This document shows, one piece after another, positions 48,178 through 64,000 of a stretch of 64,000 bases of DNA (the stretch's first letter is position 1; the number at the start of each line of letters is the position of its first letter). The stretch comes from Dillenia suffruticosa (Eukaryota > Streptophyta > Magnoliopsida > Dilleniales > Dilleniaceae). The stretch is from the NCBI GenBank assembly GCA_033439265.1, contig JAVTVX010000009.1:3151609-3215608 (forward strand). Reading direction: 5' to 3'. The notes beneath the pieces are model-generated. The model ran no database searches. It was not told the DNA's origin and saw only the letters and a list, made by a program, of their open reading frames with translations. The translations under genes were made by a program, and so were the position numbers.

Positions 48178-49318
48178 AAGTTTTGTACCACAATAACTCA
48201 AAAAAAAATTTTTAAATAACTCAAACAGAAAAATATTTCCGTTTCTAACCCATATTTGTTGGGAATTGAAGGCGCGACACACTGTATTGCGTCTTCAACC
48301 CGCAACAAAATCCAGAAAGAGAGAGAGAGGAGTCCGCGGAGGGGAGGAGAGCGGCGGGGGAGAGAGAGGGCGACGGGGGGTGGAGGGGGAAGGAGAAAGA
48401 GAGGAGAGGACTGTGGCGGAGTGCGGAGGGGGGAGGGAGAGAGACAGAGGGAAGGGCTGTGGAGGGGGGAGGGAGGGAGAGACAGAGGGGAGGGCAGCGG
48501 GGGGTCCGCCGGGGGAGGAAGAGAGAAAGAGGGGAGGGGGAAGGAGATAGAGATGAGAGGGGCGCGGCGGGATGCGGAGGGGGAAGGAGAGAGGAGAGAG
48601 GGAAGGGCAGCGGGGGGCTGAGGGGGCAGAGGGGGAGGGAGAGAGACAGAGGGGAGGAGTGGCGGGCTGAGGGGGGAGGGAGAGAGAGACAGAGGAGGAG
48701 CGCAGCGCGCTCCTCCTGTGGGGGGCGGAAGGGAGAGGGAGTGAGACAGAAGGAGGAGCGGGAGGCGGAGGGGGGAGGGATAGAGAGACAGAGGAGGAGC
48801 GCGGCGGCCCTCCCCTCTTTCTCTCTCTCCCTCCCCCCTCCGCCTCCCCGGGCCCTCCCCTCTCTCACTCTCCCTCCCCCCTCCGCACCCCGCCGTGTCC
48901 CTCCCCTCTCTCTTTCCTTTCCCTCTCCGCCCCCGCCGCGCTCCTCCCCTCTTTCTCTCTCTCCCTCCCCCGCCGCCCTCCCCTCTTTCTCTCCCTCCCT
49001 CCACCCTCCACGGCCCTCCCCCTTCTCTCTCTCCCTCTCCCCTCCCCACCCCGCCGCAGTCCTCCCCTCTCTCTCTCCTTCCCCCGCCGCCCCCCGCTGC
49101 CCTCCTCCCTCCCGCCTCCGACCCCCGCCGCTCTCCTCTCCTCTCTCTCTCTTCCTCCCCTGCAGACTCCTCTTTCTCTCTCTAGACTTTGTCGAGAGTT
49201 GAAGACGCGACACAGTTGTCTCGTCTTCAATTACTGACAAATGTGGATTAAAAACGAAAATATTTTTCTATTTGAGTTATTTAAAAAAAAAAATTTGAGT
49301 TATTTCGGTACAAAATTC
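48178..49318. mobile_element. foldback Mutator-like element C, GC-rich interior (1,141 bp)
   Basis: Flanked by perfect 9-bp duplications. Ends read inward: left AAGTTTTGTACCACAATAAC, right GAATTTTGTACCGAAATAAC. Both continue through a long A/T block to AAATAACTCAAA-AGAAAAATATTT, TCGTTT-TAA-CCA-ATTTGT and TTGAAG-CG-GACA. This gives about 130 bp of terminal inverted repeat. Subterminal hairpins (TTGAAGACGCGACA opposite CGTCTTCAA) lie at about 48267-48300 and 49199-49232. The interior is a polypurine arm (about 48311-48800) facing a polypyrimidine arm (about 48805-49185). It has no transposase, so it is non-autonomous. The long ORFs across it are low-complexity artefacts. Confidence 0.82.
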
Positions 49319-49327
49319 ACTTTCCCA
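49319..49327 (+). repeat. 9-bp target duplication of element C, right
   Basis: ACTTTCCCA, identical to 48169-48177. Confidence 0.8.
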
Positions 49328-50327
49328 CTTGCAGGTGCTTATCATGGGATCAATCCTACCGATCTCTTGTACATGAAGTCGTAGGACGCAGTACTTTCTT
49401 AATTATAGATTTCAAATTCAAATCATAAGATTAGAAAAATAGAATTTAAAAAAGTTAATCTCTTAATAGATCTCATAATACTGAAATCGAATTAATTGAA
49501 TAAATCTCGATTAGGTGAAAAAATAACGATGGAATCAATCCTTCCAAAGGAAAGAGAACAAGCAAAAGCTTTTATTTATTATTATTATTTTTTAATTCCC
49601 TATGGTGGCATGGCAAGAGAGGAAAAGACCAAATGAAAGGAAATAAGTACAAGAAAGCCGAGCCAAGCTTGACCAACAAAATAAATAATTTTCCCATAAT
49701 TAGAATTTGTTTGGATATTGTAAAATATTGTTTTTTTAGGGGATGAAACGATTTTGATTTTACGTTAAATTGAAATATAATTTGATATAATTAGTTTAAA
49801 ATATTATTTTATTTAATAAATTATTCAAAATGTTGTGTTATATCGGCACTAAAATATAATTTGACCATTTAGTCATAATGAGTAATATATATCTGTTTTA
49901 ATTTTTAGTTATGAAAAAAATCTTTAATTTATAATTGTAAATAATATTAAAATTTTAATTAAAATCTCATCTACCAATGCAAGATTTTTGCTTGATTTTT
50001 GATGACTTCGTTATTATAACTTTTTAATATTAAAATTAGAATTTTTATTTTTAAAATAATTTTTTTAAATTTTTAAAAGGGAGTCAAATGACCGATGTTT
50101 TTATTATAAAAGATTTTTTATAAAATATTTAAATTTTGTCCACCTGGCCCAACCATATCTGCCCGTCACATTTAAACTCAACACTAGCCTTTCACTCCAT
50201 CAAAACTCCTCCTAACCCCATCTGTACGGACACAAACAAAGAAGAATCCAATCGTCCACCGCACGACGACGTATTTCCACACAACTCTCTCTCTCTCCCC
50301 ACCCCTTCCTCGAGTGCTTCGCCGGAG
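49328..50327. other. intergenic and promoter region of the MYB gene
   Basis: Holds a possible family-1 SINE-like copy at about 49385-49525, then AT-rich DNA. The region directly before 50328 includes a CT-rich leader (50285-50300). The MYB reading frame stays open upstream to an ATG at 50136, but that part looks like 5' UTR. Confidence 0.4.
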
Positions 50328-51234
50328 ATGTCGCAGAAAAGCTATAACTCCGGGGGCGAAATCATGCTGTTCGGCGTCAGAGTAGCCGTCGATCCGATGA
50401 GGAAGAGTGTGAGCTTGAACAATCTCTCTCAATACGTGCAAAATCCCAACAATTCCAATAACATCGCCGCTGCTGCCGATGTTCCCGCTGCCGGTTCCGG
50501 CTACGTCTCTGATGATGCAATCCAGAACTGCTCCACCAAGACTCGTGAACGCAAGAGAGGTTCGGTTGATACTTATTTCAAATTCAATTTGGAGTCAAAG
50601 AGTCAATTGCCAAAATTTTTTATTTTAATTTAATTTGATCGGCTGTGTGTGGGTTTTTAGGTGTCCCATGGACAGAGGAAGAGCATAAGAGATTCTTGCT
50701 TGGTTTGCACAAGGTAGGGAAAGGAGATTGGAGAGGAATTTCCAGAAACTTCGTGAAGACTCGAACGCCAACTCAAGTTGCTAGTCATGCTCAGAAGTAT
50801 TTTCTCCGGCGAAGCAATCTCAATCGTCGGAGACGCAGATCTAGCCTCTTCGATATCACCACCACTGATTCGGTAAATTTCGAAAATTGATAAAATCAGA
50901 GCCGTTGATATCTTATTTAGTTAACTGTTTGATTCTTTTGCAGTTTGGGATTGAAGAGAAACAAGAAGCTCAACCAATTGAAAGCTCTCCTATACAGTTG
51001 CCATTTCCAATTTTAGGTCAGAATGATCTAGTCCGTCCCATTCAACTTTTTCCGGTTCCTATAGTTAGAGATGAACAGTGGGATGAGAAACCCACAACAG
51101 ATTCATCATCAAATCTGTCATTGAACTTGTCTTTGTCATCCATGGATGAGAATAAGCAAAGACAACATTCGGCTGTTGAGGTAATGCCAACAATGTTAAG
51201 CAATACGGGAGATCAAATGATCAGTGTTGTTTAA
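50328..51234 (+). CDS. SHAQKYF-type one-repeat MYB transcription factor (repressor motifs), three exons
   Basis: Exons 50328-50559, 50661-50872 and 50944-51234 give 244 residues with matching phases. I chose the ATG of [20 protein letters not shown] because the family starts shortly before the (R/K)LFGV motif. An in-frame ATG at 50136 would add 64 residues of unconserved sequence. The single MYB repeat spans the exon 1/2 junction ([20 protein letters not shown], then [18 protein letters not shown], residues about 79-129), with the SHAQKYF signature. An LxLxL-type EAR repression motif (LSLNLSLSS) lies near the C terminus, and LFGV is also linked to repression. It binds DNA in the nucleus. It resembles the Arabidopsis At1g74840/At1g19000 pair, from memory. 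The 3' UTR begins with a 22-bp tandem duplication (about 51228-51270). Confidence 0.9.
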
Positions 51235-51270
51235 TTAGCTTGATCAGTGTTGTTTAATTAGCTTGATCAG

Positions 51271-53744
51271 TGCGTTGTACAGACCAACACCACCAAAAAA
51301 TAAATGGGTCCCCTTGTTTTTGATGTTTTATGTTTATTAGGTCTCTCTTGTTGTTTGATTGAGAGAGAGAAAAGGTCAGTCTTGAAGAAAAATAAACAAA
51401 TTATACTTGGGGTCTGATGGGGTTGTGTTATGTAGGTGTTTAGAGTTTGGTCCAGTGGTTCTCAAAGCTTTTGTAAGAGAAAATATCATCAAAAGTGGGA
51501 CAATTTGGTATCATTGGTTGAGATGGATTATGCCCTTTTATTGCCCAAGTTCATTTTATCAGATCCTCATGTTGTGTGATGGTGATTTGAAGATGCTAAT
51601 CTCCCCAATAATTTTATTTGATCGTGGATGTTATTGGCCCTCCATTAATAGCATTTGATCGTGCTTGAAGTATTTTTAATGCTTGTGGTGCTTATTTTGG
51701 GCCAAAATTTATTATTTGTTAATGTATGGGAGGGTCACTATTTTATCGTCTCTATATCTATTGAAAGAATCTTATGCTTTTGTTTTCTCAGTGAGGAAAT
51801 TATTATTGTTATTATTATTTTTTTCATGTATGGTAAGTGTGACCAAATGATGATTTTTCTTTTTTATCCTACAGCATCATTCTCTGTTGTTTGGTCGGAT
51901 TTTTATTCGTTGAAATGGTTATTTGTGTGAATGTTTCTCTTTTTATGCTATTCTTGTCAAAATCAAGCTGAGTGGTTCATATACACTTGTGGGGCCATTT
52001 TCAAGATAAGGGTTATGATGTTTGTGGTGAAGATTATATGTTAAGCCATTGATGGATTAAGTCCTTAGATTGCTTGAAAGGTTTTATTTGAAAACTAGTT
52101 TGTTTTTGATGGTGGGTATGGCTACAACTCCTTTTCCCTTTGTTGTTGATATGACATGGAGGGTTGCTTTCATGCTACACTCATTTAAGTTCTACGGACG
52201 AGCTGAGGAGATAAGATATTGATTTGAAGGTTTGTAGACTATGTAATATAGGTTTCAAACATATGGATATCCTTCAATAGATAGCAGAATATTGATGTTG
52301 TAATTGAAAATTTTGAATAATCTATAGGATATATATGTGAATATATGGCAAAAGTGATAGACACCTATTGGTATAAAAGAATAGTTTTTGTTGCTTGTTG
52401 CTACTTGCCATGACAATGACTTGAAAGATTTTTTTATTTTTTATTTTTTATTTTTTGGTATATAGGGACTCGAATAGTTGACCTCAAGTATTTGGATTAA
52501 GATTTAGTTTGTTGTTGTTGTAGGGTGCTCGAATTCGAAAGTTCTAAGGCGAAAGGGACAGTGTTGGTTGAGCTTAGCTCATAGGCACTTGAAAGCTTGT
52601 TGACCTCCTAAGCAATTGTCTTTTGTAGATGGATATTATCTAATGAAGTGTCCTCCCTTTGTCAATTTTGCTACTAAGCAAGAATTAGATGTGAATTATA
52701 CATCAATATGATGGGAACTAATAATATGATAAGGGGCATGATGAGTCATGTTGTTTCTCATTATCTGAAGGTTTTGGCATGGTATTGGATATTCCCTCTG
52801 GATGTCTTGCATCACCTATGTTGCAGGAAATTCTGATACTCACCAGGACCAACTTGATATTAATATCCCAAATGCAATGCTTAATATGGTGAAACAAAAG
52901 GCTTGCTCTGGTTATAACTTGCTCATCATTATTTTGTCGATTTGTAAGTTCCTTGGCTATGATAATGTGATTATGGTCATTAATAACCAATCAAAAAAGT
53001 GATTATAGCCCAGCCGTTCTCATATTAAAAATTCATCTGGGGCATATGCCGTGCCAAAGACATCTTAGCTTTGTTTATTTTTGTATATTATCAATTGGTG
53101 CTTGAATTTATATTTCGATTAATCAGTTTCGAGAATCGTAAGATCTATTTTAGAGGGTTAATTTTTTTAACATAATCATTTTTATTTCTAAATTTTGAAA
53201 CTGAGACGTAATTAAGAGATTTAATATTCTTGCCTATTAAGTTGGTTCTCTATTTGTTTAGTTTTGGGTCTATGAAAGTATGTTTTTGAAGGATTTGCAA
53301 CCTATGCAGTATTTTGTTAGGATTATAATACATGAGTTGGGTCTAATGATAATATTTATTATTTAAATTAAATATTTTACGATGAGCGGAAATATTTTTA
53401 AATGGCTAGCCTTGGAAGGCAACACATTCCAGCTGGAGGCCGACTGGACGGTCTCCAGGTGCAGGGTCTAATCATTCACTTTTCTTCAATGCCGCCCATT
53501 GCATAAAATTCTCATGGAGTCTAGTCCTGTTTAGTTGTAATCTCTTGTTGCTTTGCACTATACAGTGAAAAGAAGTCCAATAAGATATACTCACCTATTT
53601 GGATATTAGATATTTTCACAACACAAATGCAGAATCTCCCTTTGATTAGACAAATGTTTGATCCCTTTTATATTGGCTTGAAGGACCCATTCCTCTCTCT
53701 TGATCTCTTTCATATTTTCTCGAAGGATCTGTTTCTGTTATGAT
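51271..53744. other. intergenic DNA downstream of the MYB gene
   Basis: The first few hundred bases are probably 3' UTR. ORFs at 51407-51930 and 52718-53002 show no domain. 53100-53230 has short-repeat-like blocks in reverse orientation. Nothing else recognised. Confidence 0.4.
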
Positions 53745-53910
53745 ATGATCGATTTAATAGATAAAAATATTAAATTTTTTGATTAAATTTTAAATTTAAA
53801 AATTAAAAATAAAAAAAACTACGTTAATAAAACTATCCTCTAAAATGAATCCTTTAATACTCAGATTAGATTAATAGAATGAATCCCTTGATACTTAGTT
53901 ATAAACCCAA
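53745..53910 (+). repeat. SINE-like dispersed repeat, family 1 (copy at 53.8 kb)
   Basis: 'aaaatattaaattttttgatt', 'ttttaaatttaaaaattaaaa', 'actacgttaataaaac', 'aatcctttaatactcagatt' and 'gatacttagtta' follow the same order as in the 4.2- and 43.6-kb copies. Confidence 0.45.
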
Positions 53911-55350
53911 ATGAAGGACCCGCTCCTTCCTCTCTCTCTCTCTCTCACTCTCTCATGATAAATGTTAAATGCTGACCTGCCTTTTAACATGAGTTTGATT
54001 TGCTTAAGGGGCAAGATTATACCGGAAGTTTTGGTTAATGGATGTGGCATCATAACAAATTCACACGAAAAACGAGGCAATCAAAGTCAGGAATCCATGG
54101 GTTTATTTTATTAAAATTGAAGCCTATGGTCCACGTCTCTCGGTGACAACTCAAGAAGCAGTAGAGCCTACCCATTTCCATTCTCCTTTCCCCGATTTGA
54201 ATCCCTTAAAAAAAAAAATAGCCTATGATCCACACGAGGGAAAACAGCTTGCTCGGGAACAAGAGTAGATGGTGCTTTTCTCATATAATTGAGGGTCTAT
54301 CTGTCTAACTTTCCTAGATGCTTCTCTTTATCATCCGCCGTTACCACCATCTACTCGAAGCCCAGTTCCATTCCTAGTCGATCTTTATGTCTAGCAAGTT
54401 TTCTTTTCCTTTTCTTCCAATACTCGGGAACTTTCTTTTCTATAGAGGCAAAAGCTTAGATCAGGTTGTAAGTTGGCATATTAATCTTATGAGTTGGGCT
54501 CAGATGAGTTTTTTTATGGACTAGCATCGAAAATTGAACTTAAACAATTATTTATTTTTATACACAAGGGGTAATTTTTTTTTTTTTTTGGTACATTTAA
54601 AGAGGCTCAAATCGAGATGTCTAAAGGGCAAGAAGATTGTGCCACTTAGAATATAACCCATTGATCAAAAAGGGTAAACTTGATCGCTGAAAATTGGGTT
54701 CCGCTTTGATTTGGGGTACCAAACAGATCGAGCTCAAACAAACTCTCACGACCCAGATCAAAATGAGCTCTAGTTTGATTATTATGCAACCCAAGATCAT
54801 GAATTCCCTCATGAATTACACTGTTAGAAGGAAAATGCTTAATATATGAAATGCATGTTCTGATTCTAATGGTTTTTCATTTATCTACTGTGGTATCCAG
54901 AGTCATGTAGTCTCTCAATCAGGAACAGATTTCCAAGAATTTCAGAGAAACTGAACGTGCACGTCTCTGTAACAAAGCCGAAAGGCCAGAGCAGTGTTTT
55001 CTGCTGCTTAGATGCAACAATAGTTCAAGGAACAAGAAGATACAAGCTGGATAATAAACTAGGCTAGTACTATATAAAGAGGCAAATGATTCGGAACCAA
55101 AAGAAGAATTTCCAGATCTTAAGATAGGGCCATTTCCAGATCTTAAGAAAGGGCCCCATCTTCACAATAATGTTACATAAAAGCTACAGGGTATAAAGCA
55201 ACAACAAAAAGCAAAAGCAGCACCTAAACTTGGGAGATACTCGACGATGTGTTCAAGCAAAGCAGAAGCATTTCCTAATTATTGTATGAAGCAAATAGGG
55301 CTAGGAAATCAACACAGAATGTAAAAATGGGTACAAGTTTGTTGTCCTTG
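53911..55350. other. intergenic DNA
   Basis: Contains a (CT)n tract at about 53928-53955 and a T-run at about 54577-54589. No gene or complete element recognised. Confidence 0.4.
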
Positions 55351-55740
55351 CTATTTAGGTGCAAGAGGTGGGGGCGGCATGATATATGGTGAACGGGTAC
55401 TCATGGCAGCTAAATCACCTTGGTTCTTCTTGTTTACCTTTATAATATAGTCCATGGCCCTTGCATCGATGCTTTTGCCTGGTTCAAGCAAGAAGGAAGG
55501 CTTTAAGCTGCTTTCAGGCTCTCGTGACTTTTGGCTCCTTGTATATTGAGCAAGATTTTGTCCATCGGCAACCCAGTCAGATTCTGCTGCAGATGCAGGA
55601 TTTCAATTTGCTTCAGGAGATTTAGCTGATCCTAGAATCCTCCTCCCAATGGAGAAAGATGATAGCTGAAGGATGTTTGCAGCCATCTTCACTGAATTCT
55701 CACACACAGATCTATTGTTGTTTCTAGCCCTGTTGCTCAT
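55351..55740 (-). pseudogene. small ORF interrupted by one in-frame TGA
   Basis: From the ATG at 55740 the minus strand stays in one frame for 129 codons to TAG at 55351, except for a single TGA at 55605-55603 (codon 46). The first half reads MSNRARNNNRSVCENSVKMA, ANILQLSSFSIGRRILG and SAKSPEAN. After the TGA come SAAESDWVADGQNLAQYTR, SLKPSFLLEPGKSIDARAMD and a Pro-rich end, SPYIMPPPPLAPK. Codon use and composition look genuine on both sides. No splice pair that removes the TGA was found. Either it is a recently inactivated gene, or the base is a sequence error or polymorphism. I do not recognise the family. Confidence 0.6.
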
Positions 55741-57234
55741 GACTTCCAACTTTTACTGCTAGAGCTATAACTATCAAAGGAAAAGGCGACCAAGGAATGA
55801 CTGGCCAAGTGGGTATATATAGCCTTATAGTACTTGCTCCTGAAGTAATGCCGTATGGGTCGTGCTAATGTGCTATCTTCCTCAAATTGCTCTTAGAGAG
55901 AATAATATTTCTTCCAGGATACGAAACCCTTTTAACTTGGCAGATCCCCATTATTCAAAGAATCAACAACTTCTTTAATTTGTAGATATCCCAAGGAGGG
56001 GGTGAAAAATGATGATGGAGAAAAGAAGATTCTATCTTCCCAGCTAACTTCAGTGACTTACATGTGACCACAAACAACACGCATTATGTCATGGTTGTGA
56101 GCTATGCTTGCCAACATCAGATCTTGACTTCCTATATTACATGTTTTATTCCGACCAGATGCCAAACTAGGCTATTTCAACGTTATATCTCATTTATAGT
56201 GAAGGAAAAGATGCCACTTCTTTTCAACTAAGCATAGAACAGAACCGGGCATAGCAAACATTTCAAAAAAAAAAAAAAAGGGAAAAAGAAAAAGCACAGA
56301 AGAGAACCAATCCAAAGCTTCTAAGAAAGCTACTGCTTTTTTAGCTCATGATAATCTTTTAAGTAAATAATTACTTGGTTTAGAATGAGTCTTGAACTAG
56401 ATTCTCTGTTGTGCTTCAGTATGCAACTATCAGTTTTATTGATTTAATGGTTCTCGACTACTACATTCCTCCTGAATAACGTGTTACTCCCTCTAGATGC
56501 CGAGTGCAGCAAGTTTAGTGATTTATGTTGTTCAAACAGAAGGGGAAGATGCCATTTATTTTGAAACCCAGTAAAAGAAGAGAACCAATAAAATTTAGAT
56601 TCTATTGGGTATGTTTTCAGCTTCCACCTTACTGATTGCTTCTCCAGTTCTACTCAAAGTTCTATAGGAGAATTAATTTCTCACTCTTGTTACCATATTA
56701 CTCCTAAGATCAGTAAACGCCAATTTTTAAGCTCTTAAGACATCAATCTATACAGACCTTAATCATATAACAAGAAGAAATTATTGGGAAAGATGCACTA
56801 ATAGCTGACAGTAAATGGCAACTAAGACAGTCCAAACCAAAGCCCCATTTAGATACAGCTTTAGAAGTTCAAAAAATTGCCTACAGAATAATAGGAGCCA
56901 AGTCTAATCAATGTTTGAATCTTATTGGAAGGGCAACTGGAGTCTTTTCCTTCATACAAGGGCAAGTTAAAGTAAAATCATATAGAAGCATTACTCTATT
57001 GTGTCATTACACAATCTTTTAAGAACTATACAACTAACAAAGCTCCATGAACAAATTCAATTTAAAAAAGCTGTAAGCAAATTAAGTGAGAAAGCCAGAG
57101 AAGTAATCAATCGATTGAACAATTAGAGATGTAGAGGAATTCCATCATGTCAAATTGTGGTAAAATGTTAAGTAAATACAGAATGTCTTAAAACGGTCAA
57201 GGATGTTAATTGGGACAATTTGCTTCAAGCTACA
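55741..57234. other. intergenic DNA, 3' flank of the S6 kinase gene
   Basis: No gene recognised. An A-run lies at 56266-56278. The part near 57234 is probably S6K 3' UTR. Confidence 0.4.
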
Positions 57235-63710
<6,476 letters not shown>

Positions 63711-64000
63711 TTTTATATATAATTGAGAAAGAAAACTAGGGTTTTTGTAAGAGAGAGATTGAATTTGACCAGCCTAGAATTTCTCCAAGGCTGGCTGGTA
63801 GACGAGATTACATTGCAAGCTGAACAAGCTGGAGAGAGAGAGAAAGAGAGAAAGAGAGAGAGCCAGAGAGATGTCGAACGATAAGGGAGGCGGCGTTCAA
63901 TAAATGGAGCACGAAAGCTTTGGACCGCAACGAAATCGCCTTTGGATAACACGTTCTTCATACATCCTTATATTAAACGAGGCATCGCCTGGGTGGTCCG
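63711..64000 (-). promoter_or_regulatory. S6K 5' leader and promoter
   Basis: Directly before the S6K ATG the minus strand reads TTATATATAAAA, too close to be the core promoter for this start. Further upstream are a (TC)n-rich leader (63829-63865 on the plus strand as GA) and mixed sequence up to the window end. The true transcription start cannot be placed. Confidence 0.35.

Noticed and set aside
48198..49240. ORFs of up to 331 codons on both strands
   Set aside because: Low-complexity artefacts of element C with no domain. They overlap on opposite strands.
50136..50327. Upstream in-frame ATG of the MYB gene
   Set aside because: The 64 extra residues are Pro/Ser/His-rich leader-like sequence. 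The family begins close to the LFGV motif.

Overview
The window is nuclear DNA of a flowering plant, most likely a eudicot. It is AT-rich, its genes are split by GT-AG introns (some about 3 kb), intergenic DNA is long and full of degraded transposons, and every recognisable protein is plant-type. These include a TORTIFOLIA1-like microtubule protein, a DAR-type organellar GTPase, an SHAQKYF MYB repressor, an S6 kinase, and a fragment of the plastid PPR gene PTAC2. I cannot name the species.

Layout: 1-2.4 kb holds a RING protein gene (-). 2.4-12.7 kb is gene-poor, with a dead LINE RNase H fragment (-), a 381-bp foldback Mutator-like element (A) and a perfect 21-bp hairpin. 12.8-16.0 kb is a TORTIFOLIA1-like gene (+). 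18.3-21.4 kb is a tiny two-exon gene (-) for a 57-residue membrane protein, with a roughly 3-kb intron and its first exon set between complementary GA/CT tracts. 22.7-23.6 kb is foldback element B. 24.7-25.3 kb is a LINE 3' end (+). 25.7-33.9 kb is a four-exon coiled-coil nuclear-type gene (-) with a LINE zinc-knuckle remnant in intron 3. 36.4-36.8 kb is a truncated PTAC2 5' end (+). 38.2 kb holds a 32-codon ORF (-). 39.0-43.3 kb is a DAR GTPase gene with eight exons (+). 44.0-44.9 kb is a purine-rich degenerate tandem array. 45.8-48.05 kb is a complete solo LTR with 5-bp target duplication. 48.2-49.3 kb is foldback element C. 50.3-51.2 kb is a MYB gene (+). 55.4-55.7 kb is a small ORF (-) broken by one in-frame TGA. 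57.2-63.7 kb is an S6 kinase gene with seven exons (-), carrying an Au-type SINE in intron 1.

I rebuilt the exon structures by hand from splice sites, reading phase and family similarity. In all seven multi-exon models every junction keeps frame. The genes are independent housekeeping or regulatory loci rather than a pathway. The exception is the PTAC2 fragment and the MYB gene, whose Arabidopsis counterparts are, from memory, next to each other (At1g74850 and At1g74840). That suggests a conserved neighbourhood in which this copy of PTAC2 has been lost.

The most unusual discovery is a set of three foldback elements (A, B, C). Each is flanked by a 9-bp target duplication, as expected for Mutator-like transposons. 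They share related terminal sequence and odd palindromes of the type GTCG-YG-TTgAA-CR-CGAC. B and C have GC-rich interiors in which a polypyrimidine arm faces a polypurine arm, so most of each element could fold into one long hairpin. At least two further families of short, probably SINE-like repeats are scattered through the intergenic DNA.
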